A stretch of 64,000 nucleotides of DNA, taken from assembly GCF_022440805.1 (NCBI RefSeq), contig NZ_JAKNTK010000001.1, forward strand, positions 868,001-932,000. Reading direction: 5' to 3'. The position numbers and the translations under genes were made by a program. The first letter of the stretch is position 1. Each line of letters starts with the position of its first letter. Below, one piece after another: positions 49,600 through 59,310 of the stretch. The stretch comes from Holdemania massiliensis. Lineage in GTDB: Bacteria; Bacillota_I; Bacilli_A; Erysipelotrichales; Erysipelotrichaceae. The notes under the pieces are model-generated. The model did no database searches, was not told where the DNA came from, and worked only from the letters and a program-made list of their open reading frames with translations.

Positions 49600-49880
49600 C
49601 AGCGTACGAAGTGTAAGTCTTGGAAGTGGCCTGGATTGGAGCGCTAACGACAATCCTGACAATACACATTTAGCACTACTTTACAAATACAGAACTAAGA
49701 GCAGAATACTGACTCTCGAAAGGCTTTGCAGTCGATTTATGACTGCAAAGTTTTTTGTTGTAAAATAGATCAAAATAGAAAAATAAGAAATTTTATTGAA
49801 AATGTTACAAACCGATCTTTGATATTCGTATATGATGTAAAAGACGGAACTTTCATCACCTATACCTATGATGTCAATCG
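49600..49880 (+). repeat. ~270-bp inter-cassette repeat, copy 1
   Basis: Shares AGTGTAAGTCTTGGAAGTGG, a CTTTGCAGTC hairpin, the AAATAGATCAAAATAGAAAAAT stretch and a YD-repeat fragment (ITYTYD-type, 49852-49968) with 56790-57070, and partly with 54880-54935. It appears to be an intergenic unit carried with the cassettes. Confidence 0.75.
49724..49758 (+). terminator. Terminator within repeat copy 1
   Basis: CTTTGCAGTC (49724-49733) pairs perfectly with GACTGCAAAG (49741-49750), followed by TTTTTTG. In the other two repeat copies the stem has mismatches. Confidence 0.88.
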
Positions 49881-49968
49881 GAACCTGCTTTCCAAACTAG
49901 ACTCTACATTCACTCATGATGTTTTGGATCGCATGATTCCGATAACGGATGATCACAGTATGACCTAA
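49837..49968 (+). pseudogene. YD-repeat fragment of an RHS gene
   Basis: YDVKDGTFITYTYDVNRNLL and following residues match the main gene near 39594-39725 with several substitutions, then stop at TAA. It is a detached scrap upstream of cassette 3. Confidence 0.75.
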
Positions 49969-49975
49969 CATAAAT

Positions 49976-51778
49976 GTGATACAGTTGATTATCACAATCA
50001 CATATTTAAACGATGAGCTGGCAGAAAATCCAGTGGTTCTGGTCAAGACTCAGTACAATGCGAAGACGAAGTATTGTTATGGCAATGAACGGTTGTGTAC
50101 CAATGACGATTTCTATTTGTATGATGGACAAGGAAGCGTTACAATTCTGTTAAGCGGATCCAATAAGGTGCTGTCGACCTACAGCTACAGTGATTATGGA
50201 AGGAGAGATAAGAAGTATAATCCATTTGTCAGCAGTGATGAATACGGATATCGCTCAGAAGCGCATAACAGCGATGAAACGCAGTACTTAAGAGCCCGGT
50301 ATTATGATACTGTCACAGAATTGTTTATCAGTGCGGATGGCTATCGTGGGGACTGGCAGGATCCGTTAAGCCAGAACCGATACAACTATGGTCGCAACAA
50401 TCCGAACAAATACTTTGACCCAACCGGAAAATGGAGTGTCTGGGGAGCGATTAAGAATACGGTGAATAAAGTTGTGAACACCGTGAAAAAGACAGTGAAC
50501 AACGTAGTTAAGACAGTGACCAAAACTGTGAATAACGTTGTTAATACCGTGAAGAACACCTTCAATCCACCAAAGAAATCGACACCGACTCAGAATGTAA
50601 CCAATCCAACCGGAGCCCGAACAGCACCACCAATCTATTCCAAGTATGATAAGGCGATTCAGTATACAGCACCGTCGAACAATAACAATAATTACAATAA
50701 CAACGGAAGTTCTAACGGTGGATCCGGCGGCGGTTCAGGAAGTAAGAGCAGTGGAAAAAACACTACAGCTCAAAGCCAGGCGGATGCGCAAAAAGCGGCT
50801 GAACTGCTTCGGCAGCGAATAGAAGAACAGCACGGAACATTAATCCGGTCGGTACAAAAAGCGTCGGCAGGATTAGCTGAAAAAGATCAGCGGAATATAA
50901 AAGTAACGCAGAAAGGCTTTAAGGGGATTGATTTCAAAGATGTGAAGGATAAAATCGGATCGTTGGCAAGTCGATTCACTGGCTGGTGTGAAAGTACGAA
51001 GGAAACGATCAGCAAAGGAATTGAATGGGCAGGAGAGAAAGCTGGAGAAGCTTGGGATGCAGCAAAGAGCATGACCAAGAATACCATTCAGAGTTTCCTG
51101 GATCACCCAGTAGAAAATATGTTGATCGCGGCAGGAGGCGCAGCGGTTCTGTACTTAACAGCTGCATCCTTTGGAACTTTACCAGTGTTAGCAGGAATCT
51201 TAGGTCATACCGCAGTAGCTGGATATGCAGGCGCCACAGTCTACAGTATTTATGAGTACAACTATGTAGACAAGGAAAAAGGGGCACAAGATTTAACGAA
51301 AGTTGCTTTATCCACAGTAGGCAGTCTCGGGGTTCTGGGAAGCACAGGCAATATTAATGCTGGAGGAACTCCAAGCATAGGAATACAGGGTGATGGAAGT
51401 GCGGCACTAAGTGGAGGGAAGCTAATCGGTTATACACTAAGCTTAGATGCAGCAGTAGCTTCAGATCCTGCAGTAAGTGCAGCATTGGGAATTACACAAG
51501 CAACGATTACGAATGGCGAAGTATCTTTTGGAGAACAATCTAAAGATCAAAAACCAAATAATGACATAACAAGTAGTTTAAAGAAAGTTAAAAATAATAA
51601 AGAAGCTAATAAAGTGGCTAATGAATTTGGATATGAAGGTGCGGAAGAATTAAAACAAGATTATGTTTTTAAAGACGGCGCAAAATTTAACATGATGATC
51701 GATACTGAGACAGGAGAAATAGTTTTAGTATCTATTAAAGATAGTAAAATTCAAGTGCGCACAGGATTATTTAGATAG
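49976..51778 (+). CDS. Orphan RHS cassette 3: RHS core, linker and type-33-like toxin
   Basis: An open frame of 600 residues. From TITYLNDELAENPV it follows the main RHS core to FDPTGKWSVWGAIK. A linker with repeated (N/K)TV-(N)KVV units, the Asn/Gly/Ser-rich stretch, a charged helix, a hydrophobic segment (~400-430; AAVLYLTAASFG...) and a toxin end (~525-600; FGYEGAEELKQDYVFKDGAKFNM, DTETGEIVLV) follow. The end resembles what I recall as polymorphic toxin type 33, and it is related to the tail of the gene at 52310. No signal peptide, so the start is nominal. Followed 11 nt later by a damaged DUF4279 gene. Confidence 0.78.
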   Translation: MIQLIITITYLNDELAENPVVLVKTQYNAKTKYCYGNERLCTNDDFYLYDGQGSVTILLSGSNKVLSTYSYSDYGRRDKKYNPFVSSDEYGYRSEAHNSDETQYLRARYYDTVTELFISADGYRGDWQDPLSQNRYNYGRNNPNKYFDPTGKWSVWGAIKNTVNKVVNTVKKTVNNVVKTVTKTVNNVVNTVKNTFNPPKKSTPTQNVTNPTGARTAPPIYSKYDKAIQYTAPSNNNNNYNNNGSSNGGSGGGSGSKSSGKNTTAQSQADAQKAAELLRQRIEEQHGTLIRSVQKASAGLAEKDQRNIKVTQKGFKGIDFKDVKDKIGSLASRFTGWCESTKETISKGIEWAGEKAGEAWDAAKSMTKNTIQSFLDHPVENMLIAAGGAAVLYLTAASFGTLPVLAGILGHTAVAGYAGATVYSIYEYNYVDKEKGAQDLTKVALSTVGSLGVLGSTGNINAGGTPSIGIQGDGSAALSGGKLIGYTLSLDAAVASDPAVSAALGITQATITNGEVSFGEQSKDQKPNNDITSSLKKVKNNKEANKVANEFGYEGAEELKQDYVFKDGAKFNMMIDTETGEIVLVSIKDSKIQVRTGLFR

Positions 51779-51789
51779 GGAGAAAAAGC

Positions 51790-52191
51790 ATGATACCAAA
51801 AATTAAAGTGTATTTTTACTTGTCAGGAGATACAATAGATTTAAATGATATATCAGAAAAGCTTAAATTAACTCCAACAAGAACTCGAAAAAAAAAATGA
51901 ATGGCCACAGGGATCAATTAATGCGGGGTTAGCACAGGATGTTTGGCAATTTCAAATAGATAAGAAAGAATGTTTTTCTATCTCTGAACCGCTAAATAAG
52001 CTGCAGAACATAATTTTGCCCAAAATAGAATGTCTAAAAGCATGTATTGAACAATATACCTTAGAAGTGTCAGTAGTAATAACTGTTGAGATGAAAGCTG
52101 GTGAGGGTCCTGAATTAACTTTATCAAAGGATAATATAATTTTTTTATCAAAGATAAATGCAGAGTTTAGTTTAGATTTATATGTTGACTA
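51790..52191 (+). pseudogene. DUF4279 immunity gene broken in an A10 tract
   Basis: It starts MIPKIKVYFYLSGDTIDLNDI and stops at 51898-51900. Adding one base in the run of ten A residues (51888-51897) restores EWPQGSINAG ... and an open frame to 52191 ending in DLYVD. The restored ~134 residues match the DUF4279 pattern and the intact homologue at 52967. The break may be a true mutation, a sequencing error, or a slippery site that still gives some full product. Confidence 0.78.
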
Positions 52192-52309
52192 AATGGCAAA
52201 AATTGAAAACTAATTATAAATTAGCGCTTTCTTTGCTCGAATTTGTTTAGTCCGGTAGAAAATTCTCGAAAATGGATTTTTAAGAATAATTTTCTAAAAA
52301 TATTATCCT

Positions 52310-52963
52310 TTGGTAGATAATAAAGTAAAGTGTTATCAGTATTTAAAATCTTATGAAACTTTACCAGTACTGGCAGGAATCTTAGGCCATGCCGCAGTAG
52401 CTGGATATGCAGGAGCTACAGTTTACAGTATTTATGAATACAAATATGTAGACAAGGAAAAAGGGACACAAGATTTAACGAAAGTTGCTTTATCCACAGT
52501 AGGCAGTCTCGAGGTTCTGGGAAGCACAGGCAGCATTAATGCTGGAGGAACTCCAAGCATAGGAATACAGGGTGATGGAAGTGCGGCACTAAGTGGCGAG
52601 AAGCTTATAGGTTATACGCTAAGTTTAGATGCAGCAGTAGCTTCGGATCCTGCAGTAAGTGCAGCATTGGGAATTACACAAGCAGCGATTGCGAATGGTG
52701 GAGGATCTTTTGGAGAGCAGAGTGGTGTCAAGAGTGATGATAAGGGAGACAGTGATTTTGAAAAAGGTAATTATAATAAAGTAAAGGATAATTACTTAAA
52801 GAAAAATGGTATTGATGCCCATGAATTGAAAAAGGATTTTTTGGGAAGAAAAGCACCAATTGCAGAATATGATATTTATGTAGATAAGGACACAGGAGAA
52901 TTATTTATTTTCAAGAAAGGTGGAAAGGGGGTTGGAATTCCCATAGGTGAATTCATAAAATAA
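52310..52963 (+). pseudogene. Coreless cassette 4: linker plus type-33-like toxin
   Basis: From about 52358 it matches 51175-51540 of cassette 3 at high identity (LPVLAGILGH ... AALGITQA), but the RHS core is missing. The toxin end (~150-217; LKKDFLGRKAPIAEYDIYVDKDTGELFIFKKGGKG) is similar in plan to that of cassette 3 but diverged. The front 16 codons have no RHS match. It is an open frame of 217 codons with no ribosome binding site, most likely a truncated donor. The intact DUF4279 gene follows 3 nt later. Confidence 0.75.
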
Positions 52964-52966
52964 GTT

Positions 52967-53368
52967 ATGGAAAGAACAAATGTAAAAGTAAGTCTAAGAT
53001 TTATAGGGGAGGATTATGATATTCAGGAGATAACAGATACTCTAAATATCATTCCTTCTGAATCATGGAATAAAGGAGAGCCTATTAGAAATTCTGGGAA
53101 GAAGCGTACATATACAGCCTGGATTTATAGTTTAGATGCAATTGAAACATTGGATGTATGCGAGCAAGCAAAAAAAATTGAAAAGGTATTTTCCCCTAAA
53201 GGTGAAAAAATTGCTACATTGAAAAAAAAGTATAATCTGGATGTTAGTGTTGACTTTGTGATAATAATAGAAAACGAAGACGTTCCAGCAATATACTTTG
53301 ATGCATCATTTATTGAATTTGCTGCTAAAATAGGGGCAAGATTTGACTTGGACACGTATGTAAACTGA
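52967..53368 (+). CDS. DUF4279-family immunity protein
   Basis: A 133-residue soluble protein fitting the DUF4279 plan: VSLRFIGEDYDIQEITDTLNIIPSESWNKGEP at the start and AKIGARFDLDTYV at the end. It starts 3 nt after the stop of a type-33-like toxin tail. The same toxin type and the same immunity family are paired at 49976-52191, so the assignment as immunity protein is well supported by context. Confidence 0.78.
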   Translation: MERTNVKVSLRFIGEDYDIQEITDTLNIIPSESWNKGEPIRNSGKKRTYTAWIYSLDAIETLDVCEQAKKIEKVFSPKGEKIATLKKKYNLDVSVDFVIIIENEDVPAIYFDASFIEFAAKIGARFDLDTYVN

Positions 53369-53405
53369 ACACATTTGCCCAGCTTTGTTGGGCGATGTCT
53401 CCAAA

Positions 53406-53429
53406 GGTTATGCACTTTTTAGCATAACC
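53406..53429 (+). repeat. Short hairpin repeat
   Basis: GGTTATGC (53406-53413) pairs with GCATAACC (53422-53429). A near copy with similar flanks is at 58805-58828. The stretch 53430-53629 shows no gene. Confidence 0.5.
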
Positions 53430-53629
53430 TCTTTGACAATAAGGAGAAATCCACAGAAGGCGGATCTCAGGAAGACTTAAGTTGGTTGAACAGGTGAAGC
53501 CAGCGAAACAAAAAAGGGACTGTAATGCAAAAGGAAAAATAGCCGAAAGCATTACAGCTTCTTTTGATTTGCACACTTTTCGCTCCTAAGTTTTTTTTGG
53601 CTCTTTGGTGATTGAAGTGTTGTATACTG

Positions 53630-54241
53630 ATCAAGGGCAACGGATGAGGATAAAAAGTCGGAAGAGTACACGTATGATCTCAATGGGAATCTGACAACGT
53701 TAAAACAAAAAGATGGAACCCTCATTACATATACCTATAATGCCAATCAGAACCTGCTTTCCAAATCGGACGTCACCTTCACTATGACGCTCTGAACCGA
53801 ATTGTGACGATGACAGATGATCTTGGCTCTATCCAGTATAGTACGATGCAGCTGGCACCCAAGCCTACATTAACTCTAAACTGCATCCGAATAGTAGCAT
53901 TATTCAGAGTGGGAATGAGGGAGATACTGGAGCTAAACCGAATAAAGATGTGATTTTTGGAAGTGAGATTAAATCTGCCGAAAAATTAGCTAATCAAATT
54001 TCAAAGCGCGGTTGGACGAAAGAGTTGGTTATGGACACAATAATCCATATACGATACGTACAAGTATTAACAAGGCTACCGGAAATCAGGCAACTGTCTA
54101 TTATACAAAGCAAGGATCATATGTAATAGTAGATGACATTACTAAAGCAGTAGTACAAGTAGGAGACAATATAAATCCTACTACATGGATTCCTGATTCA
54201 CACATAGTAATCTATATATCCCTAAGTAAGAAAGGAGTCAA
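53630..54241 (+). pseudogene. Chimeric RHS fragment fused to a colicin E5-like RNase toxin, frameshifted
   Basis: Positions 53630-53790 repeat part of the YD region (main gene ~39520-39690), then jump via GTTGCAGCTGGCACCCAAG-type linker sequence (as in cassette 2 near 48616) to a toxin domain. It shows the colicin E5 pattern: KRGWTKELV, NPYTIRTS, NKATGNQATVYYTKQGSYVIVDD, VVQVGDN and TWIPDS. Colicin E5 cuts the anticodon of tRNAs for Tyr, His, Asn and Asp. One base is missing near 54040 and another near 54208 (the correct end would be NLYIPK then stop at ~54236), so it cannot give a working toxin. Intact immunity gene follows. Confidence 0.8.
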
Positions 54242-54242
54242 A

Positions 54243-54698
54243 ATGACAATAAGCATAAAAGAAGAATTAAAAAAATTGAAAGTTTATACAATATCAAATG
54301 AAAAATTGTATAAATTAAGCGAGTTAGAAGAAATTTTGCAGAGTGTGTGTTTCGATATATTTGAAAGTGACGATATTATTCTTACACCTTACTATATTGT
54401 CAATAATAAAGTATATGAATTATATGCTTATGAATTAAATGTACGATTTGTTGATAAAACTGATTTTGAAAGTTATTTAAAAAAAATAACTGGAAAAGCA
54501 CGAATAGAAGAAATTGCTGATGAAATTATTGAATTGCATAAAAATTGCTACTTAGAAATCACTGATGGTAAAAAGCTACCTAAACGAGCCTTGCAAGAGT
54601 ATATATCATATTTGCAAAGCTCCAAAGAACTTAAGGCGGAAATACAAAAAGTGTTTTCAACCTTTGATAAAGGGAATTTGTATTTTGAAGTTTATTAA
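54243..54698 (+). CDS. Probable immunity protein of the E5-like toxin
   Basis: A 151-residue protein starting at the ATG with AAAGGAG 8 nt upstream; the longer in-frame reading from 54012 is only the frameshifted toxin. It is lysine/glutamate-rich and soluble, with no recognised family. Placement directly after the E5-like domain points to immunity function. Confidence 0.66.
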   Translation: MTISIKEELKKLKVYTISNEKLYKLSELEEILQSVCFDIFESDDIILTPYYIVNNKVYELYAYELNVRFVDKTDFESYLKKITGKARIEEIADEIIELHKNCYLEITDGKKLPKRALQEYISYLQSSKELKAEIQKVFSTFDKGNLYFEVY

Positions 54699-54879
54699 AT
54701 TCTAGCGATATGATAAAAGGGCATTCCCATTGTAGGAAATGTTCTTCTTCTATATTTAATGATGCTTGAAATCTTGTGAAGAAAGGACTTGTTAAATGGA
54801 AGCATTAGCAATAAATTTTATAAGAATAAGTAATGTTGTCTGCATATTTAGGCTAAAACGCAGAAAACACGCTCTACAT

Positions 54880-54935
54880 AAGGCTTTACAGTCGATTTAT
54901 GACCGCAAATTTTGTGTTGTAAAATAGATCAAAAT
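54880..54935 (+). repeat. Inter-cassette repeat, partial copy 2
   Basis: AGGCTTTACAGTCGATTTAT and following GTTGTAAAATAGATCAAAAT match 49721-49780; the hairpin is degraded. The gap 54699-54943 otherwise holds no gene. Confidence 0.65.
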
Positions 54936-54943
54936 ATTGGTGT

Positions 54944-55633
54944 ATGTGTCACGTTTTAGAACAAAAATATTCTATAATGTCTGATGCGAGTGTGAAAGAA
55001 ATTATAAGTAAACAAAAACTCTTAGAATGGTATAATGATCCTAGCAACTATAGATCAAAATTACCAAGCAATAATGAGAATCATATGTATGAATGCTGGG
55101 AGGAGAATAGAGTGGATATTAAGTGGGTTGCGAAGTTAAAAGGAAAAGAAGAATTTTTCAAAAATTATTCCTCGCAATGTATTGCAGAAAATGATAAAAT
55201 AGAATCAATATTATTTTATTCAATTTCTAATAATAACTTGGATGATAGATACGACATTACGAATTTCCTTCTGGATCAAGGGATAAATCCTATTGTAATA
55301 AATGAAGAACATGAAACATTGCTACATGTATTGTTGTCACAAGTAAAACATGATTTAAATAAGACTATAAATTTGTGTCAACGTCTTATAGATGCTGGAG
55401 TTGATGTCAATGTGCTAGATAATAAGTGTAGATTGGCATTACAATATTTAATAAATTTGAAATACACAGATTTTGAATTGGAGCCTTTATATAATTATAG
55501 GTTTAATAGAAAAGGTGTTGATGTTGAACAAAAGAATGTTTGGGGAATGTCACCCATAGATGTCGCAAGAAAATTACCGTATCGAAAAGATTTAGTTAAA
55601 AGAATAGAACAATATAAATTGTTAAATGAATAA
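54944..55633 (+). CDS. Ankyrin-repeat protein, probable orphan immunity protein
   Basis: Up to 229 residues (the second Met at 54977 is also possible). The C-terminal half has two to three ankyrin-like repeats (DITNFLLDQGINPIVINEEHETLLH, and INLCQRLIDAGVDVN-VLDN-). Ankyrin proteins are a common immunity type in polymorphic toxin loci. No toxin remnant lies directly upstream; a repeat copy does, so it may be left over from a lost cassette. Confidence 0.66.
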   Translation: MCHVLEQKYSIMSDASVKEIISKQKLLEWYNDPSNYRSKLPSNNENHMYECWEENRVDIKWVAKLKGKEEFFKNYSSQCIAENDKIESILFYSISNNNLDDRYDITNFLLDQGINPIVINEEHETLLHVLLSQVKHDLNKTINLCQRLIDAGVDVNVLDNKCRLALQYLINLKYTDFELEPLYNYRFNRKGVDVEQKNVWGMSPIDVARKLPYRKDLVKRIEQYKLLNE

Positions 55634-56213
55634 AGATCTGTAAGCTGTTCAAGAACCAATCTTAATTATTAAAAAATGAGGTGAATCAGATAGGGGGGAA
55701 AATATATTTAATCAAGATATAGGAGAAGAATAATATATGATTATTAACATTTTTAAAAGCTGTCGATGAATTTCCGTAAGGTTAACTTCTATTTTCGAGA
55801 ATAGTTCAAACATCATATGAATAGTAGTGTTGTCTGAACGGTAAGTGAGGTGGGACATAATTCAACCACATATACGGACTATGCTGAAAATGCTACGAAA
55901 AATCTAAGATCCTTAGAGGTAGTACTAGGAAAATACATACAGTTTGGTATTTCATATGTAAATATAGCAGAATGGAGAGCAGTAACGTATTTTCAACTAG
56001 ATAACTGGGAAGAAATAGTTGGTGCTGTTGATGAAACAAATATTTGGAAAGCAAATGAACTGTTTTGATACAACAAAATAAAAAATTATTTTGTCGTATA
56101 ATCCCTATAGTACAATGGGGATTTATGCACAGGAAGTTTAATTTTTGAAAATGGATACAAATTTTTAAACTCTGGAGATTTTTGGAAAACGGGTGTACAT
56201 TAGGAGAACTGCT
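55634..56213 (+). other. Decayed stretch with a possible toxin tail (55850-56068)
   Basis: The only open frame is 55850-56068 (72 codons, ends WRAVTYFQLDNWEEIV...IWKANELF), with no recognisable start. The end looks like the last ~60 residues of a toxin or cell-surface protein but no family can be named. The rest of the stretch shows no gene. Confidence 0.35.
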
Positions 56214-56753
56214 ATGCAATCACAAGATTTTAGTAGTGGAAAAGAAATATTTTATAAATATAATGGAGACTTTTTCAGATGGAAAGGGATGGTGTATATC
56301 AAGAGTATAAAAAATGTGCGATTCCAAGAGAGCTCGAATTACAATGGATAGAAGAAAAAATAACCAATCTTGTTAAAATGCTTACTAAATGTCCTAATTA
56401 TAAAAAGATAGCTGAAGCATTAGCTGAGTATGGACATTATGCTGTGTTACTTAAAGATGGCGATATGTTTGACTTTATGATTAGATATGTATTTGAACGT
56501 AAATGTGATTGGGATACAAACACCATTTTCAGAAATATTAACGCTATTTTGTCATCTGCTAGTATTATAAAAGATCATAAAATGAAGTGATTATAAAATG
56601 TATAACATGTCTAAAGGAAGTTCTAAATCAAGATGTTAAAATTTCAGACGATTATAGAGAGGAGGGGGAGCTGCCAGAGTATTTATCGAGAGAAAGAGTT
56701 ATAGCCAATATTCAGGGAACAATAAATTATTTGGAAAGCATATCAAAGTAGGA
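56214..56753 (+). pseudogene. Broken immunity-like gene
   Basis: Three overlapping frames form one protein: MQSQDFSSGKEIFYKYNGDFFRWK from 56214, DGVYQEYKKCAIPRELELQW from ~56286 (frameshift), and CLKEVLNQDVKISDDYREEGELPEYLS after a second frameshift near 56590, ending at TAG 56751-56753. The sum is about 180 residues. Unknown family; the size, AT content and place after a toxin-like tail suggest an immunity protein. Confidence 0.6.
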
Positions 56754-56789
56754 TTAAATTTAAAGATACTCTGCTTTGTGAGAATATCA

Positions 56790-57070
56790 ATTAAAGTGTA
56801 AGCTTGGGAAGTGGCTTGGATTGGAGTATTAGCGGCGAACCTTACAGGACACATTGTAACGCAGCTCTACGAATTACGGAAATAAGCACAGGAAACTGGC
56901 TCTATGAAAGGCTTTTTAGTCGATTTATAACTGCATAGTTTTTTGTTGCAAAATAGATCCAAATAGAAAAATAAAAAATTCTATTAAAAATGTTACAAAT
57001 TGGTCTTTGATATTCGTATATAATGTAAAAGACAGAACTATCATCACCTATACCTATGATCTCAATCAAT
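56790..57070 (+). repeat. ~270-bp inter-cassette repeat, copy 3
   Basis: Matches 49600-49880 along most of its length with many substitutions, including the degraded terminator hairpin (CTTTTTAGTC ... near 56912-56942) and the YD-repeat fragment. Confidence 0.7.
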
Positions 57071-57380
57071 TCCTGTTTTCCAAGCCGGGCGCAACATTCA
57101 CATATGATGTCTTGGATCACTCAGTAGTAAACATGTTGATCGAAGCAGCTGGAGTAGCTGGGTCGTTAGCAAGCGGTACATTTGAGCAAAAGACTGGAGT
57201 TGGTATATAATTACTTTTAACGAGAAGGTAATTAATTTCTACCAATTCCTTACTGTTGATGAAGTACAAGCGAGGAAGATTGCTCCTTGGTTTGAAGAAG
57301 TAGGCCTCATCCAATATGAATTTAGTGAGTCCATTTCGAAATTACTAAAACAAGGAATATTAAGGAAAGTAGGACAATAA
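57009..57380 (+). pseudogene. RHS scrap joined to a toxin tail
   Basis: Residues of a YD fragment (TYTYDLNQFLFSKPGATFTYD) lead into the linker segment NMLIEAAGVAGSLASGTFE, then stop. In another frame a tail FNEKVINFYQFLTVDEVQAR ... SKLLKQGILRKVGQ runs to TAA at 57378-57380, directly before the next gene. It is a shortened, frameshifted toxin cassette; toxin family not recognised. Confidence 0.6.
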
Positions 57381-57605
57381 ATGAATCGGGAAGAATTATC
57401 TAAAGAGCTTTTAAAAAAGAAAATTCCTCAAGATGCATACTCATTGTTTGGGGGATTGCCAAATGAGTGTTTTTGCTTAGCAGAGGAAAAACAATGGGAG
57501 GTATATTATAGTGAAAGAGGTAAAAAAACACAATTACGAAAATTTAATTCTGAGGATGAAGCATGTGAATTTATGTATAAAAAATTAATCAATATTTTTT
57601 GTTAG
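57381..57605 (+). CDS. Small immunity protein
   Basis: A 74-residue protein (MNREELSKELLKKKIPQDAYSLFGG..., WEVYYSERGKK, EACEFM) starting immediately after the toxin-tail stop. I recall small proteins of this pattern following secreted toxins but cannot name the family with confidence. No membrane segment. Confidence 0.65.
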   Translation: MNREELSKELLKKKIPQDAYSLFGGLPNECFCLAEEKQWEVYYSERGKKTQLRKFNSEDEACEFMYKKLINIFC

Positions 57606-57819
57606 TTTGGTATATTGTTTTTGTGTAGCTTTGCCGAGTGATGCTCTTGCTCGCTGGTTTGATGCCACACAGCGTTTAACCTGAATACATTTTGATTGTT
57701 AATACTTTTTGGACTGAAAAATCTGTTTCCAAATCAAGTCAACAAGCTAAATATTCCGTCAGCTGATGTGCCTTTCTGAGCGGCGCAGACTGATATGGTT
57801 CATTATTGGATTAAGAAAA

Positions 57820-58270
57820 CATCACAGAGAAACAAAGCATGCTGGAAAAAGCAAAGGAAGAATTAGTTGGGATGCAGCAGTGGCTTCTAATCCAGCAGTC
57901 AGTGAGGGCTTTAGGCATTACACAGGCTGTGATTGCGAATGGCGGAGGATCTTCTGGAGAACGGAGTAGTGTCAGGAGTGATGGTAAAGGAATACTGATA
58001 ATACAAAGCATGGGGAGCAACGTTTAAAGAAAAGCTTACTGACGAAAAGGTAGCGGATATTATGGAGAATTACTCTCGAAAAGTGTATCAAGAAGGAGGC
58101 AGGATAGTATACGCAAAGAAAAATGGCAAGTATTATGATGTAATAATTACAAATACTGATGGTGAAATCATTACTGCTGTTGGAGGAAATACTAAATCTT
58201 TAAAACGTGGAAAGAGGTTACTAAAATGCTCAGTAATAATAGAGGATATAGTTCATTACCATATGAAGTA
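57820..58270 (+). pseudogene. Toxin cassette remnant with linker of the cassette 3/4 type
   Basis: Positions 57865-57990 match the linker segment of cassette 4 near 52630-52740 (ALGITQA-IANGG-G-S...) with frameshifts. A toxin tail follows in broken frames: NTKHGEQRLKK, then VADIMENYSRKVYQEGGRIVYAKKNGKYYDVIITNTDGEIIT, then WKEVTKMLSNNRGYSSLPYEVR ending at 58272-58274. Nuclease-like, family unknown. The gap 57606-57819 holds no gene. Confidence 0.6.
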
Positions 58271-58286
58271 AGATAGGAGAAAATTA

Positions 58287-58795
58287 TTGGTAAAAATAGC
58301 AAACATAGAAGGCAATTTGGAGTTTAAGATATGCCTGAAAAGAAATGATATGCTTGATTATAATCCGCAAAGAAGTGATTATGAAAATTGGATTCCATTT
58401 ACTCTGTATTTAAATTTACCTGATAGATGCAGCATAATTGGTGAGAATGTTAAAGCTACAATGACGATATTTGAAATAAAAAATTTGATTCATGGTATTG
58501 AAAATGTGCTTGTTCATTTGGATAATCAGGAAACTGTATTTATAAGGTTAATAGCAGTGAATGCTTATTTGAACTAAAGCTAGAAGGAATTCATGAAGAT
58601 AATGCTGTTGAAATTGAATTGTAGATAAATTTAGAAAATCAAACAATGGGAAAGATTTCAGGTTTTGACGAGGGAGTGAGATGGGAAACGAATAAGGATG
58701 AAATAAATGTTTTTCTTGAAAATTTTAAAGAGGAACTTTTAAAAATTAAAAAAATACCAAGTTCTAATGAGTGGTATATAATTTTGTAGTGTGAT
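58287..58795 (+). pseudogene. WapI-like immunity gene, broken
   Basis: Starts with TTG behind AGGAG and reads MVKIANIEGNLEFKICL, DYNPQRSDYENWIPFTLYLN, IFEIKNLIHGIENVL before a frameshift near 58560. It resumes as FELKLEGIHEDNAVEIEL, has an in-frame TAG near 58621 where Trp or similar is expected, and continues to WYIIL at ~58789. The plan (D-Y-x-x-N-W then E-I-x-x-L) resembles WapI, the immunity partner of B. subtilis WapA. Probably inactive. Confidence 0.6.
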
Positions 58796-59170
58796 ATCCC
58801 TAGAGGTTATGCACTTTCCAGCATAACTTCATTAATCTGTTGGCAGGTGTATTGAAGCCTGGAACAGCTGATACAGCAAAAAAACTATTAATGTGAAGTA
58901 ATGGTATATGGCACTAGAAACAAAAATGTTTCAGTGAAGCATTTCGTGATATAAGAAAAGGCAGAATCACAATAAAACAAACGTGATTTTGATGCATAAT
59001 ATCGTTTTCTAATAGCGGTAGGATTGGAGAATTCAGATCTAGTGTTAGATAAGATCAATTTAAATGTTTTTTTAAATAACTTATGATCTAAGGCGCTTTC
59101 GTAAAGCTAATTAATTAGAGGAATTACAACTTGCTGACTTTTATAAAGTGTCTGACAGACGGAAAAATAT

Positions 59171-59305
59171 TATGAGGTGTTTACAGATGAGACATACATT
59201 TATGATCCAAGTTATAAAGATGTTCCTGTGCTAAAAGATGATTATTTCAATATGCTGAAAGAAATTAATCCTCAAGGTTTTAATGCTTTTACGAAAAAGT
59301 AGGTG
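59171..59305 (+). pseudogene. Toxin tail, possibly papain-like fold
   Basis: EVFTDETYIYDPSYKDVPVLKDDYFNMLKEINPQGF...TKK ends at TAG 59302-59304. The D/E-x-x-x-I-Y-D-P-x-Y pattern recalls papain-fold toxins with a late Asp, but only the last ~45 residues remain and no RHS sequence precedes it. The stretch 58796-59170 contains only a hairpin repeat and no gene. Confidence 0.45.
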
Positions 59306-59310
59306 GTATA

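Noticed and set aside
54012..54242. Fusion of the E5-like toxin with the next gene as one protein
   Set aside because: The join depends on frameshifts in the toxin; a ribosome site and ATG at 54243 define a separate immunity gene.
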